Shown here: positions 8,129 through 14,773 of the stretch, one piece after another | Layout: every line of letters starts with the position of its first letter | Numbering within the stretch: the stretch's first letter is position 1 | Assembly: GCA_044355655.1 (NCBI GenBank) | Contig: JBIKXS010000048.1 | Span: 1 to 18,682 of the forward strand | Length of the DNA: 18,682 nt | Origin: UBA3064 sp023258775 | Lineage (GTDB): Bacteria; Pseudomonadota; Gammaproteobacteria; Burkholderiales; Burkholderiaceae_E | Reading direction: 5' to 3' | The notes under the pieces: model-generated | Told to the model about the DNA's origin: nothing | Seen by the model: only the letters and a program-made list of their open reading frames with translations | The model's database searches: none | Made by a program: the position numbers and the translations under genes

Positions 8129-8463
8129 CGCATGCATGCACACAGGGCGAAGCTTCAAGCGGCCGCCCTCAGGCTTCGGCGAGTCTTCAAGTCGACGAAC
8201 AGCAGTTGCGATCGACGCTTTGGTCTTTTGAGGTCGGCGCTGAAACAGGCTGGCACGTCCATCAGCATGACTACCTCGTCGTGCCAGCCGCAGATGGCGA
8301 ATTACTGATAGAAACGAAAACAGAGCAGTTTCGCTACCCGCTCAAGCTTGGTCAGTCTTATTTCCGCAAAGCCGGCGTTGCCCATAATGTAATCAACGGC
8401 AGTAATCACCCGATCGCCTTCGTCGAAGTCGAACTCACACAAACGCACATCGTCCCAACATGA
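8125..8463 (+). CDS. Small single-domain cupin protein
   Basis: A 112-residue protein with one cupin barrel. GWHVHQHDYLVVPAADG (42-58) is cupin motif 1, with His44, His46 and His48 as possible metal ligands; YFRKAGVAHNVINGS (79-93) is motif 2 with His87. The usual motif-1 glutamate is not at its expected place. Start ATG 8125 overlaps the receptor stop (ATGA) and has GGAG 8 nt upstream inside the receptor gene. The frame is open further upstream to a TTG at 8098, but the ATG is better. Its last codon overlaps the next gene in the same way. Single-domain cupins of this size include dioxygenase-like, isomerase and sensor proteins; the function here is unknown. Confidence 0.85.
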   Translation: MTHACTQGEASSGRPQASASLQVDEQQLRSTLWSFEVGAETGWHVHQHDYLVVPAADGELLIETKTEQFRYPLKLGQSYFRKAGVAHNVINGSNHPIAFVEVELTQTHIVPT

Positions 8464-8786
8464 ACGTCTCAGCCCAAACTTTTTGGATTGCGATCGGCTT
8501 TGCAGGCCAAGCGCTTTTCTCTGCGCGCTTTCTCATCCAATGGATTGCCAGTGAGCGAGCGCGAAAAAGCGTGGTACCGAAATTATTTTGGTATTTCAGT
8601 ATCGCAGGGGGTGCTACGCTGTTTGCTTACGCGGTTTGGCGCCAAGATCCGGTGTTTATGGTTGGACAAGGCTTTGGTCTGATTGTTTATATTCGTAACC
8701 TGCTCCTTATTCGTCGCGAAAGGGATAGCGAAAGGCAGGATGAGAAAGCCAGAGATCTTGGACCGCCAGATCCATCTCAGGGTTAA
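8460..8786 (+). CDS. LAB_N (lipid-A-disaccharide synthase N-terminal domain) small membrane protein
   Basis: A 108-residue integral membrane protein with about three hydrophobic segments (near 7-24, 42-60 and 66-85) and a charged, cytoplasmic-looking tail. It matches the stand-alone LAB_N family pattern: GQALFSARFLIQWIASE, KSVVPKLFWYFSIAGG, YAVWRQDPVF, GQGFGLIVYIRNL. This domain is found fused to LpxB in some bacteria and alone in others, often near lipid A or polyprenyl-linked sugar modification genes; its biochemical role is not settled. There is no LpxB or glycosyltransferase beside it. Start ATG 8460 overlaps the cupin stop (ATGA), so translation is probably coupled. Confidence 0.9.
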   Translation: MNVSAQTFWIAIGFAGQALFSARFLIQWIASERARKSVVPKLFWYFSIAGGATLFAYAVWRQDPVFMVGQGFGLIVYIRNLLLIRRERDSERQDEKARDLGPPDPSQG

Positions 8787-8808
8787 GTCTTCATCACAAA
8801 AAGATCAC

Positions 8809-9849
8809 ATGAGTAAATCACTCGCCTTATCAGTTCTAGATCAAAGTATTGCGATTGCAGATGCGCCGCAGTCACAGGCCATCGTAAACAGCCTTGATCT
8901 CGCACAATATTGTGAAGCACTTGGCTACAAGCGTTATTGGGTCTCAGAGCATCACAACAGCGACAGCATTGTGGGCAGCGCACCCGAAGTCTTGATGGCA
9001 GCCATTGCTGCAAAGACATCGCATATTCGCATTGGCAGCGCAGGCGTCATGCTTCCACACTACTCATCGCTTAAGGTTGCAGAACAGTTCCGTGTGCTTG
9101 AAGCGCTTGCGCCTGGACGAATCGACCTGGGCTTAGGGCGTGCTCCGGGTTCTGATCAACTCACTGCCATGGCGCTAAACCCCTACGGCTTAAGCGCCGA
9201 TCGGTTTCCCAATCAGATTCTTGATTTGCAGGCCTGGGTCAGTGGCCAGCCACTGTTGCCAGACCACCCCTTTGGCAGTGTTAAAGCTCATCCACAAGGT
9301 ACAAGTTGGCCAGAGATGTGGATTCTTGGAAGCTCCGATTACGGCGCTCAGCTTGCAGCCTATCTGGGGCTTCCTTATGCCTTTGCCTACTTCTTTTCCG
9401 AAGGGCGTGGCGTTGAACTTGCCCTGGATTTATACCGGCGCAATTATCGACCCAGCGAGCGATTTCCCGAGCCCTGCCCAACGATTTGTGTGTGGGCACT
9501 TGCCGCCAATACCGAGGCTGAAGCCAGGCATTTGCTGAAGACAAGAGAACTATGGCGGGTTGGCTTTGAGCAGGGCAAGCGCAACCCCCTTGTCTCGCCC
9601 GAGGAAGCTGAACGCTATCCGTACAACATGGCCGAGCAGGCCACTGTTGAAGCCTTACGGCGAAAGGCAATGGTCGGAGACGCGAGCCAGGTTGCGGACA
9701 AGATAAGCAAGCTCGCTCAAGAACTCGGTCTGCAGGAGATCGTGATCAACACCTGGACCTATGATCACCAGGCAAGAAAACACTCATACGCACTGATCGC
9801 CCAAGCCTTCGGTTTAAACACAAAGCCAGCGCTGCGAGCCATCGCTTAA
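8809..9849 (+). CDS. LLM-class (luciferase-like) flavin-dependent oxidoreductase
   Basis: A 346-residue TIM-barrel flavin monooxygenase-like protein of the MsnO8/bacterial-luciferase group, normally FMN-dependent. Conserved blocks are LSVLDQSIA, KRYWVSEHHNSDSIVGSAPEVL, IRIGSAGVMLPHYSSLKVAEQF, LAPGRIDLGLGRAPGSD, and MWILGSSDYGAQLAAYLGLPYAFA near the middle. The frame is open back to 8683, but that would overlap the LAB_N gene and add a non-homologous 42-residue lead, so ATG 8809 is chosen, 22 nt after the preceding stop. The ribosome site is weak (AAAAGAT). It may be the last gene of the receptor operon. The substrate is unknown; many family members are annotated only as alkane or unspecified monooxygenases. 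Confidence 0.92.
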   Translation: MSKSLALSVLDQSIAIADAPQSQAIVNSLDLAQYCEALGYKRYWVSEHHNSDSIVGSAPEVLMAAIAAKTSHIRIGSAGVMLPHYSSLKVAEQFRVLEALAPGRIDLGLGRAPGSDQLTAMALNPYGLSADRFPNQILDLQAWVSGQPLLPDHPFGSVKAHPQGTSWPEMWILGSSDYGAQLAAYLGLPYAFAYFFSEGRGVELALDLYRRNYRPSERFPEPCPTICVWALAANTEAEARHLLKTRELWRVGFEQGKRNPLVSPEEAERYPYNMAEQATVEALRRKAMVGDASQVADKISKLAQELGLQEIVINTWTYDHQARKHSYALIAQAFGLNTKPALRAIA

Positions 9850-9909
9850 TTCACTAGTCACGCCTTTATTCAAAGACCATATGCTGGATTCACCGGCCCT
9901 TATCAACAT

Positions 9910-10656
9910 TCACTGATCGTAACCAGGATTCAACCGATTTAAACGACGTAACAGTGCGGGCCAGACCAAAACACTCGCATCCATACCTCCGGTCGCTTTG
10001 GTTACAGCCACCTCGGTTCCTTCAAGAATATGGCGTCTGATGGTTTCTAAGGAGCTTGCACCTGCCTGAGCAGCAATCTGAATCTGGCAGGCACGCTCTA
10101 AGGTAAACATCAGCAAAAAGGCCGCGGCCATACTGCTGCCAACGGTTAATAAGCCGTGATTTCTCAGAATCATCGCTTGCTTTGAGCCCAAATTGGCCTG
10201 CAATCGCTTTTTCTCATCGTCGCGAACGGCGAGCCCTTCATAGTCATGGTAAGCGAGCATCGGCAAAATGACCGAGGCCTGCTGAGAAATTGCCAGCAGA
10301 CCCTGGGTTTGCGCGGCAACTGCAACGCCAGCCGTGGTGTGGGTATGCAATACGCAGATCACATCTTCGCGTGCGGCATGGATCGCTGAATGGATAACGA
10401 ATCCTGCCGGATTCACCGGATAGGCGCTCGGCCCGATGGGCTGGCCTGTCATATCAACCTTGACAAGACTCGAGGCTGTGATTTCTTCAAACATCATGCC
10501 ATAGGGATTGATCAAAAAATGATGATCAGTCTCTGGGATGCGAGCCGAAATGTGGGTGAACACTAAATCATCCCAACCATGTAAAGCGATTAAGCGATAA
10601 CAAGCCGCGAGATCACAACGCAACTTCCATTCCAAGTCAGAACATTCGATCTTCAT
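9910..10656 (-). CDS. Class II aldolase/adducin family protein lacking the FucA catalytic Glu
   Basis: A 248-residue protein with the class II aldolase fold. Zinc ligands are visible as His104 and His106 in VLHTHT and His167 in RNHGLL; the spacing (104 to 167, 63 residues) equals His92 to His155 of FucA. Aligning backwards, FucA Glu73, the catalytic acid/base, falls on Gly85 in NPAGFVIHSAIHA. The protein therefore belongs to the adducin-like subgroup and may not be a true aldolase. ATG 10656 overlaps the upstream transketolase C-subunit stop by 4 nt (ATGA) and has AAGGA 6-7 nt upstream. Last gene of a three-gene operon with the split transketolase, which suggests a role in ketose or hydroxycarbonyl metabolism; the substrate is unknown. 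Confidence 0.9.
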   Translation of the reverse strand: MKIECSDLEWKLRCDLAACYRLIALHGWDDLVFTHISARIPETDHHFLINPYGMMFEEITASSLVKVDMTGQPIGPSAYPVNPAGFVIHSAIHAAREDVICVLHTHTTAGVAVAAQTQGLLAISQQASVILPMLAYHDYEGLAVRDDEKKRLQANLGSKQAMILRNHGLLTVGSSMAAAFLLMFTLERACQIQIAAQAGASSLETIRRHILEGTEVAVTKATGGMDASVLVWPALLRRLNRLNPGYDQ

Positions 10657-11678
10657 ACCCTATCCTTTAACAAGTTTAAACAAGCCATCTCAATGGCCTT
10701 GGCACTTAAGCCATAGTGCTCGCGAAGCGGCTCGGTTGGACCAACCATGGCATATTGGTCAGGCATTCCGATCATGCGCATCCTGGTCGGCAGATGGCAG
10801 GCGAGCCACTGAGCCACTGCGCTTCCGAGGCCGCCACTCAAGCGATGTTCTTCAGCGGTCACTATGCCACCAGTTTCGACGGCTGCACGCTCGATCGCCT
10901 GCAAATCAAGTGGCTTAATCGTATGCATATTGATAACACGCAGGCTCAGGCCTTGAAGCTCAAGCTGTCTTGCTGCGTCAAGCGCTTTTTGCACCATAAC
11001 GCCACAGGCAATCACGCAGAGGTCACTGCCTTCACGCAGGGTTTGCGCCTTGCCGATCTGCCATGGCGTGCCCTGGTTCGCAGGAAGTTCTATTTCCTGT
11101 ACCCGTCCGCCCAAGCGGATATACATGGGGCCATCGACTTCGTTGGAAGCCATCACGGCCCAATAGGCCTGCAAAGGATCCGCGGGCACAACAGCTGTCA
11201 TATGCGGCAGGCATTGCATGATGGCAAGATCTTCGAGCGCATGATGGGTGCCACCCGCAACACCTAGGCTGATGCCACTTGCAGCCCCACCAATCACAAC
11301 GCGCTGTTGAGCGTACGACACATCGTTTCGAAGCTGCTCCATCGATCGTGCCGTAATAAAAGGTGCATAGCCTCCAAGAAAGGGTCTCAAGCCAGTGCTC
11401 GCAAGACCACTGGCAATACCCATGGCGTTTTGCTCGGCAATACCGCATTCAATAACTCGCTCGGGTAATGATTGTTGTAGCAGTCTAAATCCCATAAGGT
11501 CAAGCGTGTCAGCCGATATGGCGTAGATCGCCTCATCGGCTAGCGCCAAATCGTGAACTGCAGCGCCAAAAGCAAGGCGGCTTTGGCCTGCAAAGCGCTC
11601 GGCTCGAGGAGCCTTGACCCTTGTTTGCGCCGATTCAGCTTGAACCAAGTCATGACCCTTAGGTTTATGCGCTGACAT
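10653..11678 (-). CDS. Transketolase, C-terminal subunit (pyrimidine-binding and C-terminal domains)
   Basis: A 341-residue subunit that carries the second half of a transketolase. The pyrimidine-binding domain shows VIECGIAEQNAMGIASGLA with the catalytic Glu that activates thiamine diphosphate, GGYAPFITARSMEQLRNDVSY, and GGTHHALEDLAIM; the C-terminal domain follows (GSDLCVIACGVM, VINMHTIKPLD, EEHRLSGGLGSAVAQWL). ATG 11678 has GGAG 7 nt upstream and overlaps the N-subunit gene by 14 nt. A GTG at 11696 in frame is less likely because no comparable ribosome site precedes it. The first ~30 residues are polar and unlike the family core. It should work with the N-subunit encoded upstream to transfer a two-carbon ketol unit; donor and acceptor are not evident. 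Confidence 0.93.
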   Translation of the reverse strand: MSAHKPKGHDLVQAESAQTRVKAPRAERFAGQSRLAFGAAVHDLALADEAIYAISADTLDLMGFRLLQQSLPERVIECGIAEQNAMGIASGLASTGLRPFLGGYAPFITARSMEQLRNDVSYAQQRVVIGGAASGISLGVAGGTHHALEDLAIMQCLPHMTAVVPADPLQAYWAVMASNEVDGPMYIRLGGRVQEIELPANQGTPWQIGKAQTLREGSDLCVIACGVMVQKALDAARQLELQGLSLRVINMHTIKPLDLQAIERAAVETGGIVTAEEHRLSGGLGSAVAQWLACHLPTRMRMIGMPDQYAMVGPTEPLREHYGLSAKAIEMACLNLLKDRV

Positions 11679-12507
11679 CGCTTCGCTCCAATTCACTGAT
11701 TGCTTGCTGATAAATCGCTTCGGTGACGTTATTGCTATGCCATTCGTAGCGATGTTCAGCGAAGCTCAAACCCTTTCCTTTGACCGTGTCGGCGATAAGC
11801 ACGCAGGGTTTATCGCCCTCCCAGGGAAATGCGTTAAGCGCATCAACAATCGCTCCCATGTCATGGCCGTCAATGCGTTTGACCGCCCATCCGAATGAGG
11901 ACCACTTTGCATCGAGCGGTTCGAGTTGCATCATCGTGGCTACATCGCCACTTTGTTGGACCTTGTTGAAATCGACAATGGCAAGCAACTGATTGAGCTT
12001 GAAATGTGCCGCACTCATCGCTGCTTCCCAGTTTGAGCCCTCTTGGAGTTCACCGTCACCGAGCATCACCACCGTACGAAATGCTCTTGCCTGTCGCGCT
12101 GCACCAAGCGCCATGCCCACGCCAATCGACAGTCCGTGACCTAAGCCGCCGGTACTCATTTCCATACCTGGCACCTTGATATCAGGATGCATGCCAAGCG
12201 GTGAAGCCATGCCGTAGAAGCGATCCAAGTCTTCAAGCGGGAAAAAGCCAGCAAGCGCAAGCACGGCAGAGAGCGCTGCGTTGCCATGGCCCTTTGACAG
12301 CACAAATCGATCACGATCGGGCCAATCGGGCTGGTTTGGGTCAATCCTTAGCCAATCGAAGTAAAGCGCGGCCAGTAGATCGGCGGCTGACATGGCACCG
12401 CCCACATGGCCAGACCCAGCCGCCCTTAAGGCGCGCATCGAGGCACATCGTATGTCGCGTGCATGAAGGCGCAATTGCTCGAGCTTACTTTCTGCCCTCA
12501 AATCCAT
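11665..12507 (-). CDS. Transketolase, N-terminal (diphosphate-binding) subunit
   Basis: A 280-residue thiamine-diphosphate-binding subunit. Motifs in order: GSGHVGGAMSAADLL (31-45), LSKGHGNAALSA (70-81), TGGLGHGLSIGVGMALG (119-135), and the GDGELQEGS...DFNK ThDP/Mg motif (150-182). The size fits N-subunits of split transketolases, which occur in many bacteria and archaea, often beside accessory sugar-degradation genes. Possible starts are GTG 12558, ATG 12552, ATG 12522 and ATG 12507; the last has GGAG 9 nt upstream and is chosen. First gene of the operon N-subunit, C-subunit, aldolase-like. It is divergent from the GST gene across a 77-bp gap that holds an inverted repeat. Confidence 0.93.
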   Translation of the reverse strand: MDLRAESKLEQLRLHARDIRCASMRALRAAGSGHVGGAMSAADLLAALYFDWLRIDPNQPDWPDRDRFVLSKGHGNAALSAVLALAGFFPLEDLDRFYGMASPLGMHPDIKVPGMEMSTGGLGHGLSIGVGMALGAARQARAFRTVVMLGDGELQEGSNWEAAMSAAHFKLNQLLAIVDFNKVQQSGDVATMMQLEPLDAKWSSFGWAVKRIDGHDMGAIVDALNAFPWEGDKPCVLIADTVKGKGLSFAEHRYEWHSNNVTEAIYQQAISELERSDVSA

Positions 12508-12532
12508 GGGTTTGATCTCCATAACATCGAAC

Positions 12533-12547
12533 AACGCGCAAGGCGTT
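12533..12547. promoter_or_regulatory. Inverted repeat in the split-transketolase/GST divergent gap, possible operator
   Basis: AACGC and GCGTT flank a 5-nt centre (GCAAG). It is the only clear dyad in the 77-bp divergent region (12508-12584) and lies about 25 bp upstream of the transketolase N-subunit start. A 5-bp arm could arise by chance, so support is weak. Confidence 0.3.
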
Positions 12548-12584
12548 AGCATGCGCACTTGTTTGCATCTTCAAGGAAATCCAC

Positions 12585-13214
12585 GTGGCACGCATAACGC
12601 TTTTTGCATTTGACACCCCAAACGCTCGCAAGATCTCAGTCGCACTTGAGGAAATGGAACTCGACTACCGGGTCGAGGTGGTCAACATTACCAAGGATGA
12701 GCAGTTCAAACCCAGCTTTTTGGCCATTAGCCCCAACAATAAAATCCCAGCCATCACCGATCTTGATGGTCCTGGAGGCAAGCCGGTCCATGTGTTCGAA
12801 TCTGGGGCAATACTTCTTTATCTCGCCGAGAAGACCAAGCGATTTTTGCCACAAGACCCGAGGCTGCGCATCCAGGCCTATGAATGGCTCATGTTTCAAA
12901 TGGGTGGCTTTGGTCCGATGCCGGGGCAGGTGCATCATTTTTTAGGACTCGAAAAAATCGAGGATCAACGCTACGGTTTGCAACGCTTCAGCCGTGAAAC
13001 CCGCAGGCTTTATGGCGTCATGGATCGCCGTCTGGCTGAAGTCCCCTACTTTGCCCAAGAACTCTCGATTGCAGATTTTGCGATTCTTGGCTGGGTTTGG
13101 CGTCATCCGCGTCATCAGGTTGACCTGGCAGAATTCCCCATGGTTCAGGCCTGGTACCAGCGCATGATGGATCGACCTGCAACACAACGAGGTTTCGGTG
13201 TTGCCTTGAAATGA
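12585..13214 (+). CDS. Nu-class glutathione S-transferase / disulfide-bond oxidoreductase (YfcG-like)
   Basis: A 209-residue GST. The thioredoxin-like N-domain has the nu-class TPN active-site motif (residues 11-13 in FAFDTPNARKISVALEE), the SPNNKIPAI cis-Pro segment, and the FESGAILLYLAEKT glutathione-binding Glu-Ser pair. The helical C-domain includes GFGPMPGQVHHF, close to the E. coli YfcG/YghU pattern, and SIADFAILGWVWRH. Nu-class members bind two glutathiones and mainly catalyse disulfide exchange or peroxide reduction. The start is GTG 12585, with AAGGA 7 nt upstream, and no better in-frame ATG lies ahead. It is monocistronic and divergent from the split transketolase operon; a co-regulated stress or detoxification role is only inference. 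Confidence 0.92.
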   Translation: MARITLFAFDTPNARKISVALEEMELDYRVEVVNITKDEQFKPSFLAISPNNKIPAITDLDGPGGKPVHVFESGAILLYLAEKTKRFLPQDPRLRIQAYEWLMFQMGGFGPMPGQVHHFLGLEKIEDQRYGLQRFSRETRRLYGVMDRRLAEVPYFAQELSIADFAILGWVWRHPRHQVDLAEFPMVQAWYQRMMDRPATQRGFGVALK

Positions 13215-13301
13215 GACGATGAACCTGCGCGAAAGGCAACATCACCGATTCTTAGGACTAAAGCCATGAGCAAAGCGCTTCGTGTCAAGCTGCAGTGTAT
13301 A

Positions 13302-13329
13302 TTTACATTTACTTAACTTTAGTTACAAT
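13302..13329 (+). promoter_or_regulatory. Candidate sigma-70 promoter with internal dyad
   Basis: TTTACA (13302-13307) and TACAAT (13324-13329), both 5/6 to consensus, are spaced 16 bp apart in the most AT-rich patch of the region. A TAACT-TT-AGTTA inverted repeat (13314-13325) fills the spacer and touches the -10, as a repressor site would. No protein gene follows on this strand; transcription would run into the terminator at 13435-13464. Confidence 0.5.
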
Positions 13330-13335
13330 TCGCTT

Positions 13336-13464
13336 GCAGTTGAGAACCACAGCCCTAGGCTTGGTTCGTGGCAGTTGATATGAGACGCGAGCGTAGCGGC
13401 TGCTATGACTGTATCGCGGGAAAAGCGATCATTCGGGGGCCTGGATTTCAGGCCCCCTTTTTTT
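13336..13464 (+). ncRNA. Candidate small RNA of about 130 nt
   Basis: The stretch from the predicted start (~13336) to the terminator can form separate hairpins: GAACC(13344-13348)/GGTTC(13363-13367) continued by AGCC/GGCT around a CTA loop; ATCGC(13413-13417)/GCGAT(13425-13429) with loop GGGAAAA; and the terminal 9-bp terminator stem. A promoter-like element sits immediately upstream. I do not recognise it as 6S, 4.5S, tmRNA or RNase P RNA. The alternative is that it is merely the long 3' UTR of the GST gene. Existence as an independent transcript is inference. Confidence 0.45.
13435..13464 (+). terminator. Strong intrinsic terminator (plus strand)
   Basis: A perfect 9-bp GC-rich stem, GGGGGCCTG (13435-13443) and CAGGCCCCC (13449-13457), with a 5-nt loop is followed by seven T (13458-13464). 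The 3' arm and T-run coincide with the last codons of the opposing MATE gene (Lys-Lys-Gly-Ala-stop), so the terminator works only on the plus strand; the minus strand has no T-run after the stem. Confidence 0.88.
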
Positions 13465-14773
13465 CCTGACGCATCCGCTGGAGACTTTGGCGAGCTGCAG
13501 AAAGCCAATGAAGTTTTAGCCATCGGCGCCATAGCACGAGGCCTCTTACCCATTCATCGACGGCATATGCAAACCAAATGCCGATGAGCCCCCAGCCCCA
13601 ATGCACAGCAAGCAACCAGCTGCCGCCAGCCAACAATATCACCACCGAAGGGATCCCTGAGTAAAGCGGATAGCGCGCGTCACCCACAGCCCTTAATGAG
13701 CCTAAGAGCACGAGATTAAAACTACGGCCGGTTTCAAGAAGTACCGAAATCCATAACAATCGAATAGCCTCATCACGAATGGTCTGGTCATCAGTCAAAA
13801 GCGGAACAAGCCATGGACCTGCGAGCGCTACAACGACTGAAACAGCACCCGATATAGCCAAACTCATCCATGTGACCCGCTTAACAAGTCGATGCGCCCC
13901 ACGAAGATTGCCCTCGCCAAGTAAGCGACCAACCAGGATCTCTGCAGACAAGCCCATGGAGAATCCGGCTAACAAAATCACGGTATTAAATTGAAGAACA
14001 TAAGCCTGGGTTGCAAGTGCCGTCGTTCCCAGCTGTGACGCCGCCGCAACCGATGCCATGAACCCCAAGCGCCAAACAGCATTTTCGGCCGCACCAGGCA
14101 GTCCAATCCGCAAAATTGCCCGAAACGAGGCTTGATCCAGCGTCGGCCGGGTTAGCCAAACGGTCTTAATACCCAGGTAGCGATCCCAACATCGGGTGAG
14201 CAATACAAGGCTTAAGATTCTTGAGAGAAGCGATGCCATCGCAAAGCCGCTCAGACCAAAGCTCCCCGACATAAGCAGCCAGGCCAGGCCCCAATGGCAT
14301 AAATGCATCACCATCATGACGCGTAAGCTTTGGACTGCAAAAAGATGCGCGCGCATGACCGAGGCCATAGCAACAACCAAGGCATCTAAGAGCACACAAG
14401 GGGCGAGCCACAACATGAGGGGCTTGGCCTGCAATCGGACCTCTTCGGGTACTTCAAAGTGCAAGAGCAAGGGGTCTGACCCAAACCACAGCACAGCCGC
14501 AGCCATCAAACCCATAACAAAACTTGCCAGCAGGGCTGTTCTCGCAGCGGTTTCTGCAGCGATCGGATTGTTGTAACCAAGTTGTTGAGACAGCACCACA
14601 CTAATGCCTGCGCCGACGATGCGAAAAAGCAAAAAGGCTGTGTGGAAAAACTGCATCGACAGGGCAAACGCAGCTGCCGAAGCATCAGCGATCTGCCCAG
14701 CAAGAACGGTTCCGAGAACACCCGCTGCCACGCCCAAGCTCAGCTCGAGCAACAACGGAAGCGCTAGTCGCAT
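13448..14773 (-). CDS. MATE-family efflux transporter
   Basis: A 441-residue inner-membrane protein with about twelve hydrophobic segments in two related halves, the usual size for Na+- or H+-coupled MATE exporters. Recognisable pieces are LALPLLLELSLGVAAGVLGT at the start, RIVGAGISVVLSQQLG, and in the second half RIGLPGAAENAVWRLGF, ALATQAYVLQFNTVI and GFSMGLSAEILVGRLLGEG. The ATG follows directly on the CoA-transferase TAG stop with no spacer, so the start relies on re-initiation and the N-terminus is a few residues shorter than in many homologues. The extreme 3' end overlaps the terminator of the plus-strand sRNA candidate. The exported compound is unknown; it might be a product linked to the CoA-transferase pathway. 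Confidence 0.93.
   Translation of the reverse strand: MRLALPLLLELSLGVAAGVLGTVLAGQIADASAAAFALSMQFFHTAFLLFRIVGAGISVVLSQQLGYNNPIAAETAARTALLASFVMGLMAAAVLWFGSDPLLLHFEVPEEVRLQAKPLMLWLAPCVLLDALVVAMASVMRAHLFAVQSLRVMMVMHLCHWGLAWLLMSGSFGLSGFAMASLLSRILSLVLLTRCWDRYLGIKTVWLTRPTLDQASFRAILRIGLPGAAENAVWRLGFMASVAAASQLGTTALATQAYVLQFNTVILLAGFSMGLSAEILVGRLLGEGNLRGAHRLVKRVTWMSLAISGAVSVVVALAGPWLVPLLTDDQTIRDEAIRLLWISVLLETGRSFNLVLLGSLRAVGDARYPLYSGIPSVVILLAGGSWLLAVHWGWGLIGIWFAYAVDEWVRGLVLWRRWLKLHWLSAARQSLQRMRQEKKGA

Noticed and set aside
9850..9909. Terminator in the convergent gap between the LLM oxidoreductase and the aldolase-like gene
   Set aside because: No stem with a T-run on either strand could be found; the gap holds nothing I can support.
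10716..11267. 183-codon plus-strand open frame opposite the transketolase C-subunit
   Set aside because: It lies wholly antisense to a gene with clear catalytic motifs, and its translation shows no domain or plausible ribosome site.
13380..13469. 29-codon frame in the sRNA candidate
   Set aside because: Its stop lies beyond the terminator T-run, so the terminated transcript would lack a stop codon; there is also no good ribosome site.
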